This document shows, piece after piece, positions 37,461 to 47,056 of a stretch of DNA of 64,000 nt. The translations under genes were made by a program, and so were the position numbers. Each line of letters starts with the position of its first letter. Position 1 is the stretch's first letter. This stretch comes from an uncultured Leptolyngbyaceae cyanobacterium (GTDB lineage Bacteria > Cyanobacteriota > Cyanobacteriia > Leptolyngbyales > Leptolyngbyaceae). The notes below the pieces were generated by a model. It saw only the letters and a program-made list of their open reading frames with translations, made no database searches and had not been told where the DNA came from. Location of the stretch: positions 62,001 through 126,000 of the forward strand of contig CALIDI010000016.1 in NCBI GenBank assembly GCA_938023035.1. Reading direction: 5' to 3'.

Positions 37461-37920
37461 GGAGCCTCTGCAAACTGGCCTGAATCTGAGCCATTTCTGC
37501 GGGTGTTAATGCTTTTAGGCGCTCTTTCATGTACTCAATATGAGCTGGGAAAACCCGGTTAAATATCGCTTCACCCACCGGAGTGAGCACAATGATAAAG
37601 CAACGCCGGTTTTCGGGCGGTACGACCCGCTGTACCAGACCTTTTTGTTCCAGCCGATCGACAATGCCGGTCAGCGTGCCCTTGGTCGTTAAGGTCTTTT
37701 CGGCGATTTGGGTCATCATCATGCCTTGAGTATTGCCCAGGGTGGCAATCACATCAAACTGAGGCAGGGTCAGACCCAGTTGGCGGATATGCTCTTCATC
37801 GCATCGGGTAAAGGCTTGATACGTCCTGACAAGTTCACGCATCAAGGCCAGACAGGGTTCTTTAGCGGCCTTCTGGGCAGGGGTGAGGGGTGCAGCGGCG
37901 GGTGAAGGATCGGTAGCCAA
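37447..37920 (-). CDS. MarR-family transcriptional regulator
   Basis: A 157-residue winged-helix dimeric regulator. LTLPQFDVIATLGNTQGMMM is the recognition-helix region, TTKGTLTGIVDRLEQKGLVQRV the DNA-contacting helix, and PPENRRCFIIVLTPVGEAIF the wing. The N-terminal 18 residues are Pro/Ala-rich. MarR proteins usually respond to small phenolic or oxidant ligands, or to zinc or copper; the ligand is unknown. It is divergent from gabD across 338 bp, so gabD may be a target (inference). Confidence 0.9.
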   Translation of the reverse strand: MATDPSPAAAPLTPAQKAAKEPCLALMRELVRTYQAFTRCDEEHIRQLGLTLPQFDVIATLGNTQGMMMTQIAEKTLTTKGTLTGIVDRLEQKGLVQRVVPPENRRCFIIVLTPVGEAIFNRVFPAHIEYMKERLKALTPAEMAQIQASLQRLRSLF

Positions 37921-38258
37921 AATTGTTGCTAAATCAAAAAATGTAGACTGTTTGACGTTGCTGACTCTGGATATAAATCATCAAACTATCCCTTCGTTAA
38001 GCAACGCCAACTATTCCATCTTAGATTGTAGCGATCCAAGTTTTCTCTGGTTAGGGTTGTGGATGGTGGAAGAAATGGAGGAGACATTGATACGGCTCTG
38101 CCAAATGGAAAGCCTTTGCTTCGTAACAAAAAGCTTTAGTTCTGCTGGACTGGGAGTTGGGCTGTCTAGAATAGACTTCTTGAATGATGGGCTTTGATCT
38201 GCTCAGCCCATGCTGACAAATTGCCCATGATCACAAATCATCACGATGGAGGATGGGT
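37921..38258. other. divergent spacer marR / gabD
   Basis: Contains an inverted partial copy (about 37991-38010) of the small element at 13622-13677, recognisable by CCCTTCGTTAAGCAACGCC. No gene recognised. GGAGG at 38248-38252 is the gabD ribosome-binding site. Confidence 0.5.
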
Positions 38259-39623
38259 ATGGCGATCGCAACAATTAACCCCGCCACCGGAGAAGTCTTA
38301 AAGATCTTTGAGCCGTTCAGTGACGCTGCTCTGGAAACGAGTCTGGAACTGGCTCAGCAAACCTTTGAAAAGTATCGTCATACCAGTTTTACAGAGCGAT
38401 CGCAATGGCTACAGGCAGCAGCCCAGGTTTTATTAGACCGGAAGCAGGAATTTGGCGAGCTGATGACCCTAGAAATGGGTAAGACGCTGAAATCTGCGAT
38501 CGCGGAAGTTGAAAAGTGCGCGCTGGTTTGCCGCTATTATGCCGAGAATGCCGCCCAGTTATTGGCAGATGTCCCAATTGCGACGGATGCCAGTCAGAGT
38601 TTTGTGCGGTATCAACCCCTAGGGGTTGTGCTCGCAGTCATGCCCTGGAATTTTCCTTTCTGGCAGGTCTTTCGATTTGCCGCTCCCGCTCTGATGGCCG
38701 GGAATGTGGGCTTACTCAAACACGCCTCCAACGTTCCCCAGTCAGCCCTCGCGATCGCCGAAGTCTTTGCCCTGGCAGGGTTTCCGGCAGGGGCATTCCA
38801 AACTCTGTTGATTGGGGCAGACCGAGTCGCACCACTGCTGGCCGATGCGCGGATTAAAGCCGCAACCCTGACGGGCAGCGAACCCGCCGGAGCCAGTCTA
38901 GCAGCAGCGGCAGGCAAACAGATTAAAAAGGTGGTACTAGAACTGGGCGGTAGCGACCCCTTTATCGTTCTACCCAGTGCTGATCTAGAAGCGGCAGCCA
39001 CCACTGCCGTCACTGCCCGCATGCTCAACAATGGTCAGTCTTGTATTGCAGCAAAACGCTTTATTTTGGTTGGCGAGATTGCGGATGCGTTTCAGGCCAA
39101 GCTGCTAGAAAAGTTTCAAGCCCTCAAAGTCGGCGACCCCCGCTTGCCAGATACCGATGTTGGCCCCCTAGCTACCTCTGGAATTCTTCAGGATTTAGCC
39201 CAGCAAGTAGAGGCGGCTATCCAGCAGGGAGCAAAGGTTTTAACGGGTGGAAAGCCCCTAGGCGGAGTTGGGAATTTTTACCCCCCGACATTGCTAATCG
39301 ATATTGACCCTCAAAAACCAATCGCCCAAGAGGAATTTTTTGGGCCGGTGGCGATGGTATTTCGAGTCGATACTTTAGAGGCGGCGATCGCCCTAGCAAA
39401 TGCCACCCCCTTTGGCCTAGGGGCCAGTGCCTGGACAACAGATGCCGCTGAGCAAACCTGCCTAATTCATGAGTTAGAGGCTGGTTCCGTGTTTATTAAT
39501 GGCATGGTTAAATCGGATCCGCGCTTGCCCTTTGGTGGCATCAAGCATTCAGGTTTTGGCCGCGAACTCAGCCGCGAAGGCATTTTGGAATTTGTCAATA
39601 TCAAAACAGTCTGGGTCAAATAG
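38259..39623 (+). CDS. gabD: succinate-semialdehyde dehydrogenase
   Basis: A 454-residue aldehyde dehydrogenase converting succinic semialdehyde to succinate. Catalytic Glu is in VVLELGGSDPF and catalytic Cys in NNGQSCIAAKRF. Oxyanion and cofactor motifs PWNFPFWQVFRFAAP and LTGSEPAG are present. It belongs to the short SSADH group. With the 2-oxoglutarate decarboxylase gene downstream it forms the known cyanobacterial bypass replacing 2-oxoglutarate dehydrogenase. ATG 38259 is preferred over 38253, which sits against the GGAGG. An 8-bp hairpin (ATGCCACT/AGTGGCAT, 39631-39652) follows the stop without a T-run. Confidence 0.93.
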   Translation: MAIATINPATGEVLKIFEPFSDAALETSLELAQQTFEKYRHTSFTERSQWLQAAAQVLLDRKQEFGELMTLEMGKTLKSAIAEVEKCALVCRYYAENAAQLLADVPIATDASQSFVRYQPLGVVLAVMPWNFPFWQVFRFAAPALMAGNVGLLKHASNVPQSALAIAEVFALAGFPAGAFQTLLIGADRVAPLLADARIKAATLTGSEPAGASLAAAAGKQIKKVVLELGGSDPFIVLPSADLEAAATTAVTARMLNNGQSCIAAKRFILVGEIADAFQAKLLEKFQALKVGDPRLPDTDVGPLATSGILQDLAQQVEAAIQQGAKVLTGGKPLGGVGNFYPPTLLIDIDPQKPIAQEEFFGPVAMVFRVDTLEAAIALANATPFGLGASAWTTDAAEQTCLIHELEAGSVFINGMVKSDPRLPFGGIKHSGFGRELSREGILEFVNIKTVWVK

Positions 39624-40115
39624 CGATGACATGCCACTAAGGTCAGTGGCATCTATCCATCCATAGTGCGGGGCTGTCGCGCGCCTAAGGTAAAGCCACC
39701 GTCTTCGGCGCATGACAGGTAATTGGCATCGTTGTAACGCACAATCAGCCTAGAATTTCTCTACCCTACTTGCGGGCACAGATAGCTTGAATGTCAGTGA
39801 AGGCCAATATTTCTAAACAAAAAGTTGTATCAAAAGCTACAAACAGGCTGGAACGAGAGGGAACCAACGTGCTAAGAAGGGTAAAGGCAAATCCTTCAGG
39901 AATCTAGCTACACGATTCTGCCTTACCGTATTAGCGATGGGGTTATGTACGCCTCAGACAGGGGTTCAGTCATCCTCTCACCAGCTACTTTGATGTGGGT
40001 GTTTGCTCTCCGGATTGATGAATCAGAATTCCCTGGTTGATGGCGATCGCAGGCTCGATTTGAAGGCGGGAAGGTTTCAGGAAATTAGACAATCCATCCA
40101 CTACAGGAAAACATC
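39624..40115. other. spacer between gabD and the 2-oxoglutarate decarboxylase gene
   Basis: 492 bp with only the 8-bp hairpin at 39631-39652 recognised. The downstream gene therefore probably has its own promoter here. AGGA at 40103-40106 is its ribosome-binding site. Confidence 0.45.
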
Positions 40116-41762
40116 ATGGGCGAAATGAACACAGCCGATTTGCTAGTGCGCTGCCTTGAGAATGAGGGAGTTCGCTATGTTTTTGGTTTACCGGGCGAAG
40201 AAAACTTGCATGTGCTAGAAGCCATCAAGCACTCTTCGATTCAATTTATTACGACCCGCCACGAGCAAGGGGCAGCCTTTATGGCCGATGTTTATGGCCG
40301 CTTAACGGGTAAACCAGGGGTGTGCCTTTCTACCCTTGGCCCTGGGGCCACTAACCTCATGACCGGAGTTGCCGACGCCAATCTTGACCGTGCCCCCCTC
40401 GTCGCCATTACGGGACAGGTTGGTACAGACCGCATGCATATTGAGTCACACCAATATCTGGATTTAGTGGCGATGTTTGCCCCGGTAACCAAGTGGAATG
40501 CACAAATTGTGCGCCCCACCAATACCCCTGAAATTGTTCGGAAAGCCTTCAAAATTGCCCAGGCCGAAAAACCAGGGGCAGTCCATATCGATTTACCCGA
40601 AAATATTGCGGCGATGCCCGCCCCTGGGCGCCCCCTTCGGATTGATGGGCAAGAAAAAACCTATGCTTCATTTCAAAGCATTGAGAAAGCCGCCGAAGCC
40701 ATTTCCAAGGCAGAAAACCCCTTCATTTTGGTGGGGAACGGGGCCATTCGGTGTGATGCCAGCGAAGCCCTGACCGAGTTTGCGACTAAGTTGAATATTC
40801 CTGTAGCCAACACCTTTATGGGGAAAGGCGTGATTCGCTACACTCACCCGCTAGCGCTCTGGTCGGTCGGGTTGCAACAGCGAGACTATATTAGTTGCGG
40901 GTTTGATCGGGCTGATTTGGTAATTTGTGTCGGCTATGACTTGATTGAGTATTCTCCCAAGAAGTGGAATCCGACTGGGGATATAGCCATTGTCCACATT
41001 GGCATGACACCCGCCGAAATTGATAGCAGCTATATTCCTGTAGCTGAGGTCGTCGGCGATATTTCAGACACCCTGCGGGAAATTTTGCGCCGCGCCGATC
41101 GCACAGGAAAACCGGAACCCTACGCCCTGGAACTCCGGGAAGACATTCGCAATGATTATCTGCAATATGCCAAAGATGATGGCTTTCCGGTAAAGCCGCA
41201 AAAACTGATCTATGACCTGCGCCAGGTGATGGGGCCAGAAGATATCGTGATTTCTGATGTGGGCGCCCACAAAATGTGGATAGCCCGCCACTACCACTGC
41301 GAACGTCCAAATACCTGCATTATCTCCAATGGGTTTGCTGCCATGGGGATTGCGATTCCAGGAGCGATCGCAGCCAAACTAGTACACCCAGATCGTAAAG
41401 TGGTGGCTGTTACAGGTGATGGCGGCTTTATGATGAACAACCAAGAACTCGAAACCGCCCTCCGAGTCGGCACCCCCTTCGTTACTATCATCTTTAACGA
41501 TGGCGGTTATGGCTTAATTGAGTGGAAACAACAAAACCACTTTGGTGAATCTGCCTTCATTAAGTTCACAAACCCCGACTTTGTTAAGTTTGCCGAGAGT
41601 ATGGGCCTTAAAGGCTACCGGGTTGAGTCCTGTGCTGATTTAATCCCAATCTTAAAGGATGCACTTTCCCAGGATATTCCGACTGTGATTGATTGCCCCA
41701 TTGATTACTCCGAAAATTTGCGGTTTACTCAGCGCGTTGGCGATTTGACCTGTGCCATTTAG
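40116..41762 (+). CDS. 2-oxoglutarate decarboxylase (acetolactate synthase-like ThDP enzyme)
   Basis: A 548-residue thiamine-diphosphate enzyme often annotated as acetolactate synthase. The catalytic Glu lies in TRHEQGAAFMADVYGR. The ThDP-Mg motif runs from GDGGFMMNNQELETAL to NDGGYGLIEWKQ. Its neighbour gabD and its sequence style (GEMNTADLLVRCLENEGVRY, IESHQYLDLVAMFAPVTKWN) match the 2-oxoglutarate decarboxylase described in Synechococcus 7002, which with SSADH closes the cyanobacterial TCA cycle. No small regulatory ilvN-type subunit gene is adjacent, which argues against acetolactate synthase. The assignment rests on context plus family recognition. Confidence 0.85.
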   Translation: MGEMNTADLLVRCLENEGVRYVFGLPGEENLHVLEAIKHSSIQFITTRHEQGAAFMADVYGRLTGKPGVCLSTLGPGATNLMTGVADANLDRAPLVAITGQVGTDRMHIESHQYLDLVAMFAPVTKWNAQIVRPTNTPEIVRKAFKIAQAEKPGAVHIDLPENIAAMPAPGRPLRIDGQEKTYASFQSIEKAAEAISKAENPFILVGNGAIRCDASEALTEFATKLNIPVANTFMGKGVIRYTHPLALWSVGLQQRDYISCGFDRADLVICVGYDLIEYSPKKWNPTGDIAIVHIGMTPAEIDSSYIPVAEVVGDISDTLREILRRADRTGKPEPYALELREDIRNDYLQYAKDDGFPVKPQKLIYDLRQVMGPEDIVISDVGAHKMWIARHYHCERPNTCIISNGFAAMGIAIPGAIAAKLVHPDRKVVAVTGDGGFMMNNQELETALRVGTPFVTIIFNDGGYGLIEWKQQNHFGESAFIKFTNPDFVKFAESMGLKGYRVESCADLIPILKDALSQDIPTVIDCPIDYSENLRFTQRVGDLTCAI

Positions 41763-42220
41763 CAGGCCCATCTTCCTAACCGGCACCTTCAGTACAGGCT
41801 TCACAATGCCTCCACAGTTTCTAGATCTCCTGCATTCGGGAGAGATCGATGAAGCGCATTCTCAAGAAAATCTAGCCCTCTCGGGGTTTGGGCATTTACT
41901 TAGTTGTTAGGTCATAAGTCTAGCTTCCCTCACCCCTTTCTGGAATGCCCGTTAGGGCTACACCTCTCTCGCTGCCCCCTGCCTCCATTCATGGGGGGCG
42001 AGGAGAAGGGCTTCATCTGGCTACCCTGGATGGGAGAAAGATCGGGGAGATGAGGATAGCTAAGGCAAGTCCAGAAATTTCTGCCTTGCTGTACTAGTAA
42101 GTCGCTGAGCGCAATTAAATTCAGGGGTGAAGAGGGTGGAACCCCCTGCCTAGGGGCTGCACCCACGCTTCCTTTCTTTCAATTCTTTCAATTAATTAGG
42201 ACTACCTGCTTAGATTTGCT
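41763..42220. other. spacer with an inverted-repeat element
   Basis: Convergent spacer. It holds a degenerate GC-rich palindromic stretch around 41930-42040 and the element at 42096-42207. No gene recognised. Confidence 0.45.
42096..42207 (+). mobile_element. small inverted-repeat element (AGTAAGT family), copy 2
   Basis: Begins AGTAAGTCGCTGAGCGCAAT and ends AATTAGGACTACC. The ends are imperfect inverted repeats (AGTAAGT against AGGTAGT with AATTAA inside). The core AACCCCCTGCCTAGGGGCTG matches copy 1 at 9566-9676. It abuts the 3' end of the gene at 42221. Confidence 0.6.
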
Positions 42221-42628
42221 TTATCGCACAGGGCCATTGTAATCGACCAAAATTTGCCAGTCTTTGGGGTCAATGGTGACCGTAGTCTCAATTGACATCA
42301 CACTTTCACCTGGACGATTGCCCTTAAAAGTGAACGTCCAGGAACCATTCTCATTTGCGGTGCAGGGAGACTCGCGCACCGGGGCATGCATAGAGGCCTC
42401 GGCCCGGTAAAACTCTAATCCTCCATTTGCTGCCTCAGCCCCTTGCCGAGCTAGATTTTTAGCTCGGCTCAGCGCAAAGATTTGACTCTCTGGGTTAGGG
42501 CTGTTGAGCGCTTCCGTAACGCAGCGATTAAAAGGGGTTTCTTGAACTTGTGCCGATGCTGCCAAAGGGGCGAGGGCAAGGCTAACAAGCACACAGGTGA
42601 TAGGAACAATAAGTCGTGGCATCGTCAA
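42221..42628 (-). CDS. secreted protein of unknown function
   Basis: A 135-residue protein with a clear signal peptide (residues about 1-26, cleavage after ASA before QVQETPF). The mature part of about 108 residues has two cysteines (CVTEAL, SPCTANE) that could form a disulfide and a beta-rich C-terminal half (GSWTFTFKGN, TTVTIDPKDWQILVDYNG). I do not recognise a family. It probably acts in the periplasm or outside. An alternative start two codons later is possible. It lies alone between convergent 2-oxoglutarate decarboxylase and tgt. Confidence 0.7.
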   Translation of the reverse strand: MTMPRLIVPITCVLVSLALAPLAASAQVQETPFNRCVTEALNSPNPESQIFALSRAKNLARQGAEAANGGLEFYRAEASMHAPVRESPCTANENGSWTFTFKGNRPGESVMSIETTVTIDPKDWQILVDYNGPVR

Positions 42629-42877
42629 AAAATTCGCTCGGTTATAGTGGAAACTGAAGCATTGGGCGATCGCGCCCCAGAAAAAGGGACAAGGCTTTTA
42701 TAACCTATCCAGGCAAAACCCTGCTTTAATCTTTCTCGCGATACTCGGCTTGATCCGCACAATCTTCACAAACATGTTGAATTCACAAATATGTTGCAGC
42801 CTTTTCTCAACTAGTGTTGGCTTTGTAAGGTGGCTAAAACAGCGCGGATGGGTTGCCCCCAAACCCACCCCATGGGC

Positions 42878-43978
42878 TTAAAGCCAGTGCCCAAATGCCT
42901 GCTGAAAGGTACGGTTGAGAATGGCCTGGCGAATAGCCTGGGTAAATCGCACCAGTTCCGTAATGTTGTGAATCGTCAATAGGGTATAGCCCAGTAACTC
43001 CTGCGATCGCACCAGGTGGCTAATATAGGCCCGGCTAAAGTGGCAACAGGTATAGCAGGGGCAGGTTTCATCAATCGGGCGGAAATCCTCACGGAACTTG
43101 GCATTTTTAAGATTCCAGCGATCGCCCCGCACCAAGGCATTGGCATGCCGCGCCAACCGGGTGGGAATCACACAATCAAACAAATCGACCCCAGCCGCGA
43201 TCGCCTGAGCCATCTCCCGATAGGTCCCTACTCCCATCAGATATCGAGGCTTATGGATAGGCAACATTGGCGCCGTTGCCTGCACAATTTTCTCAATCAA
43301 CGCCGCCGGCTCTCCCACACTAACCCCGCCAATGGCATAACCGGGTAGATCGAACTCCACCAATTGCTGCGCAGCCATTTGTCGAAGTTCCGGATAGATG
43401 CCTCCCTGAACGATGCCAAACAGGGCCTGATCTGCTCGTTGATGCGCCTCAATGCAACGCTCTAGCCAGCGATAGGTACGCTCCACGGCTGTCACCACAT
43501 GGTCGCGACTAGCGGGGTAGGGAGGGCATTCATCAAAGGCCATAATGACGTCTGCACCGAGGGCATTTTGAATCGCGATCGACCGCTCAGGGGATAGCTC
43601 AATCATTTGCCCGTCGCGCGGCGATCGAAACGTTACTCCCACTTCTGAGATGGTACGCATTTCACTCAGGCTAAACACCTGAAACCCACCAGAATCGGTG
43701 AGGATTGGCCCGGGCCACTGCATGAATTGATGTAAGCCACCGGCCTTGGCCACAATCGCTTCCCCCGGCTGGAGGTGGAGGTGGTAAGTATTTGCCAAAA
43801 CCATCTGTGCTCCCGTTGCCTGCAATTGGTCGGGAGTAAGCGTTTTGACATTAGCCAAGGTGCCCACTGGCATAAAGCGGGGAGTCTCGACCACACCATG
43901 GGGAGTATGGAAGCACCCCACCCGTGCTCCTGTATCAGGACAGGTGGCTAGCAATTCAAAAGAGAAATCAGTACTCAA
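42878..43978 (-). CDS. tgt: tRNA-guanine (queuine/preQ1) transglycosylase
   Basis: A 366-residue enzyme exchanging guanine-34 of tRNA-Asp/Asn/His/Tyr for preQ1. The general-base motif is [13 protein letters not shown], the second Asp region [15 protein letters not shown], with base recognition in GGVSVGEP. The zinc site [17 protein letters not shown] has the Cys-x-Cys-x2-Cys arrangement and a later His (TIHNI). Full length. A 15-bp exact tandem duplication lies 28 bp upstream of its start. Confidence 0.96.
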   Translation of the reverse strand: MSTDFSFELLATCPDTGARVGCFHTPHGVVETPRFMPVGTLANVKTLTPDQLQATGAQMVLANTYHLHLQPGEAIVAKAGGLHQFMQWPGPILTDSGGFQVFSLSEMRTISEVGVTFRSPRDGQMIELSPERSIAIQNALGADVIMAFDECPPYPASRDHVVTAVERTYRWLERCIEAHQRADQALFGIVQGGIYPELRQMAAQQLVEFDLPGYAIGGVSVGEPAALIEKIVQATAPMLPIHKPRYLMGVGTYREMAQAIAAGVDLFDCVIPTRLARHANALVRGDRWNLKNAKFREDFRPIDETCPCYTCCHFSRAYISHLVRSQELLGYTLLTIHNITELVRFTQAIRQAILNRTFQQAFGHWL

Positions 43979-44006
43979 GGTTTCGGGTTCGTTTCACAGA
44001 ATCTCT

Positions 44007-44036
44007 ATTGTGTCATTCCAAATTGTGTCATTCCAA
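44007..44036. repeat. exact 15-bp tandem duplication upstream of tgt
   Basis: ATTGTGTCATTCCAA twice head-to-tail (44007-44021, 44022-44036), in the presumed promoter or leader of tgt. Confidence 0.9.
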
Positions 44037-44168
44037 AGAAACCATCGGAGCTTCTGAGCGCAATATCAACTCCGCCCAGCACTGTAACACTGCTCGGCTA
44101 ACTGTCGATGACGCTGACCTGTAATTTTGTGCTTAACGGTAGACCGTTACCCAAATGACGTTGCTCGA

Positions 44169-44399
44169 CTAGCCATAGATAGCTCTGACCCGGAGTACGG
44201 TGGGCAAATTTGTTCGAGAGGCGAAGGCCAGCGCATGAAAACGCTGAGAAACTTTAGTACTTGTTTGCTGACGAGGTTGGCTGAAGCGCGTACCACCTCC
44301 TGTTCTACGACTGGGAAGTCCTTCTTTAGTTGCCTGAGCTGGTTGGCTAAAAGAGGTAACTAATGCTACCAATAAAAGTGTCAGTGTAAGTTGCCGCAT
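44169..44399 (-). pseudogene. truncated DUF928-like secreted protein
   Basis: A 76-codon frame starting MRQLTLTLLLVALVTSFSQP, a good signal peptide, followed by LPSRRTGGGTR. This resembles the N-terminal hallmark (PxRRxGGGTR) of the cyanobacterial DUF928 family. The family's long downstream domain (with a FWFYVPY-like motif) is missing, and the frame ends 40 residues later in unrelated sequence. It is probably a deletion remnant, though a short secreted peptide cannot be excluded. Confidence 0.45.
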
Positions 44400-44682
44400 A
44401 GTTTGAGGATAGATGCTGTACGAGATAAGCATGGCTGAGATTCGCCAACAGTCACCAGGGTTAAATCACGGAGTACGTAGTGAAAAATGATCTGATGTAA
44501 GCAAATTTACTCTCCAGAAAGTTAGTGAATTTCCGAATTCGCCATCAGCATCTAACCACACTTTTGCCTATGGGAGCGAAGGGTGAGATCCCCCTTCTCA
44601 ATCTTCCACGGCTAGCCAAAAGCTTTGAGAAAGCGCGCTATCCTGAAAAGGAGATTTGTTGAGAAGTGTCAACGGAAAATTT

Positions 44683-45894
44683 ATGACTCAACAGCCTGCT
44701 CGTATTTGTATTCTGGGTGGGGGATTCGGGGGGCTTTACACCGCTCTGCGCCTCAGCCAGTTACCTTGGAAGGATGTTCCTAGACCGGATATTACTCTGA
44801 TCGATCAGAGCGATCGCTTTCTCTTCAGTCCGTTTCTGTACGAGTTGGCCAGTGGAGAGCTACAAACCTGGGAGGTGGCTCCCCTGTTTCAAGATTTGCT
44901 AGCGGGCAGTGGGGTCAAGTTTCATCAGGCAGCAGTGGTGGATGTCAACGTAGAGCAAAAATCCGTTGTACTCAAAGAGGGTGAGCCACGATTCTACGAC
45001 TACTTGGTGCTGGCCATTGGGGGAGAGACGCCCTTAGGAAGGGTGCCAGGATCCCAGGAGTATGCCCTCCCCTTTCGCACTGTAGCAGATGCCTATCGGT
45101 TAAAAGAGCGGCTACAGACCTTGCAGGAGCAGGATGTAGAAAAGATTCGAATTGCCATCGTGGGGGCAGGTTACTCAGGGGTGGAACTGGCCTGCAAGTT
45201 AGCGGATCTTTTGGCAGAGCAGGGCCGCATTCGCCTGATCGACTTGGGCGATCGCATTCTTAGAAATTCTCCAGAATTTAACCGGACGGCGGCCCAAAAA
45301 GCTCTGAGCGATCGGGGCGTTTGGGTTGATTTAGAAACCTCGGTTGCGGAAATCACGGCTGACACGATTTCTCTCACCTATAGGGGAGCCACAGATACAC
45401 TCCCAGCCGATTTAGTGTTGTGGACAGTGGGTACACGGGCCAGTGCGGTAGTCACCGCCTTGCCCTTGAAGCAAAATGAATCTGGGCAAATTGTCACCAC
45501 CCCCACCCTACAAGTGGTCGAACATCCAGAAATCTTTGCTTTAGGCGATTTAGCGGATTGTAAAGATGCCGCAGGGCAACAGGTACCGACCACGGCTCAG
45601 GCCGCGATTCAACAAGCTGATTATGTTGGATGGAATCTCTGGGCCATGATTTCTCAGCGGCCACTACTGCCCTATCGCTATCAACATTTGGGGGAAATGC
45701 TGACCCTGGGGCAAGATAATGCCACTCTTACGGCTCTGGGCATTAAGCTAGAGGGGGCACCCGCGACTCTTTTTCGTAAGCTAGCTTACCTTTACCGCAT
45801 GCCGACAACCGAGCATCAGCTACGGGTTGGCTTAAGCTGGATGGTGCAACCCATTTACTCTTTGTTGGCAGCCCTGAACGCTGCCGCCGATTAG
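44683..45894 (+). CDS. type II NAD(P)H dehydrogenase, NDC1/NdbB-like
   Basis: A 403-residue FAD flavoprotein at the membrane surface. The FAD site is ICILGGGFGGLYTALRL, the NAD(P) site IAIVGAGYSGVELACKLADL, and the second FAD contact HPEIFALGDLADCKD. It looks most like the NDC1/NdbB branch, which reduces quinones and is known to be needed in phylloquinone synthesis in plants and Synechocystis; branch assignment is by recognition only. Start is uncertain: AAAGGAG at 44647-44653 fits a TTG at 44659 with 5-nt spacing, giving eight more residues, whereas ATG 44683 fits the family start. Confidence 0.87.
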   Translation: MTQQPARICILGGGFGGLYTALRLSQLPWKDVPRPDITLIDQSDRFLFSPFLYELASGELQTWEVAPLFQDLLAGSGVKFHQAAVVDVNVEQKSVVLKEGEPRFYDYLVLAIGGETPLGRVPGSQEYALPFRTVADAYRLKERLQTLQEQDVEKIRIAIVGAGYSGVELACKLADLLAEQGRIRLIDLGDRILRNSPEFNRTAAQKALSDRGVWVDLETSVAEITADTISLTYRGATDTLPADLVLWTVGTRASAVVTALPLKQNESGQIVTTPTLQVVEHPEIFALGDLADCKDAAGQQVPTTAQAAIQQADYVGWNLWAMISQRPLLPYRYQHLGEMLTLGQDNATLTALGIKLEGAPATLFRKLAYLYRMPTTEHQLRVGLSWMVQPIYSLLAALNAAAD

Positions 45895-45939
45895 GGCCGT
45901 CTCTGATACGTCGCTGGTTCGCTGGTATTGCGTTGATCT

Positions 45940-45962
45940 GTCCCTGGGTGCAGCCCAGGGAC
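45940..45962. terminator. perfect hairpin between convergent genes
   Basis: GTCCCTGGG (45940-45948), loop TGCAG, CCCAGGGAC (45954-45962). It lies between the dehydrogenase gene and the bioB stop. No T-run on either side, so termination is only possible. Confidence 0.5.
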
Positions 45963-45982
45963 GCAGTGGTTCAACCAGTGGC

Positions 45983-47047
45983 TCAAACGGACGGCCGAAC
46001 CCCCACGGTCACTCTTGGCGGCTCGGCATCGATCTCTAGAGGTGTGCCATCAGCGGCTTCTAAAACAAACCCAGCATCACGGATCATAGCCCAGTCTTGA
46101 TGGGCGGCCTGTCCGGGAGTGGTGAGGTAATCGCCCACAAAGATGGAGTTAGCTGCGTATAGTCCCAGGGGTTGTAGCGATCGCAGATGCACTTCACGCC
46201 CCCCAGCAATCCGAATCTCTTGACTGGGTAAGAGCAGGCGAAACAGACAGAGAATTCGCAAGCAGTGACGCGGGGTTAGGCTTTGCACGTCTGCCAGAGG
46301 CGTACCAGAAATGGGAATCAAAAAGTTGACTGGCACACTAGTCACCCCTAATTGCCGCAGAGAGAGAGCTAGATCAATCACATCTTGATCCGATTCGCCC
46401 ATGCCCAAAATTCCCCCTGAGCAGGTAGTTAATCCGGCGGCTTTGACATGGTTTACCGTCTCTACTCGGTCATCAAATGTGTGAGTTGTGCAGATTTCAG
46501 CGTGATAGTCGAGGGAGGTGTTGAGATTATGGTTGACCCGATCAACGCCCGCTGCCGCTAACCGCTCAGCCTGCTCCTGATTGAGTAAACCCAGACAGGC
46601 GCAAATCTTTAGGTCATACTTAGACTTTACGGCATGCACAGCCTCCAGCACCTGGCGAAAGGTGGTTTCGTTGGGCGATCGCCCAGATATCACCAAACAA
46701 AAGGTGCCAGCCTTGAGGGCCTGGGCACGCTCCGCCGCTGCGAGAATTTTTGACTGGGCCAACAGGGGGTATTTCTCAATTTCAGCGGTTGAAATTTTGG
46801 ACTGAGAGCAATAGTGGCAATCTTCGGGACAGAGACCACTTTGAGCATTGAGTAAATAATGGAGACGGACACGATTTCCCCAGTAGTGGTGACGCACCCG
46901 ATAGGCCGCCGCCAGTTGCTCCAAGACCATTTCATCCGGAGCTTGTAACACAGCCAGGGCTTCTTCCCGGCTGAGGCACTCTCCCGCCAAGGCACAATCT
47001 GCTAGCTTATTCCAGTTCACACAAGATATCGACACAGCACCGCTCAC
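45983..47047 (-). CDS. bioB: biotin synthase
   Basis: A 354-residue radical-SAM enzyme inserting sulfur into dethiobiotin. The 4Fe-4S site is [11 protein letters not shown] (Cys-x3-Cys-x2-Cys). Auxiliary 2Fe-2S ligands are likely in CLVISGR, CACLG and [11 protein letters not shown], with Arg in [10 protein letters not shown] replaced or shifted only slightly. Full length. bioA lies upstream with a 9-nt gap, so the two are one operon. No bioD or bioF is adjacent. Confidence 0.96.
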   Translation of the reverse strand: MSGAVSISCVNWNKLADCALAGECLSREEALAVLQAPDEMVLEQLAAAYRVRHHYWGNRVRLHYLLNAQSGLCPEDCHYCSQSKISTAEIEKYPLLAQSKILAAAERAQALKAGTFCLVISGRSPNETTFRQVLEAVHAVKSKYDLKICACLGLLNQEQAERLAAAGVDRVNHNLNTSLDYHAEICTTHTFDDRVETVNHVKAAGLTTCSGGILGMGESDQDVIDLALSLRQLGVTSVPVNFLIPISGTPLADVQSLTPRHCLRILCLFRLLLPSQEIRIAGGREVHLRSLQPLGLYAANSIFVGDYLTTPGQAAHQDWAMIRDAGFVLEAADGTPLEIDAEPPRVTVGVRPSV

Positions 47048-47056
47048 TTCATTGGT

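Noticed and set aside
37883-38197. 104-codon plus-strand frame between marR and gabD
   Set aside because: It overlaps the marR 5' end and a repeat fragment, and has no ribosome-binding site or recognisable domain.
40891-41310. Minus-strand 139-codon frame inside the decarboxylase gene
   Set aside because: It overlaps conserved ThDP-enzyme sequence and shows no family motif.
40116-41762. Acetolactate synthase large subunit as the primary call
   Set aside because: The neighbouring SSADH gene and lack of a regulatory subunit gene favour 2-oxoglutarate decarboxylase, though motifs alone do not separate the two.
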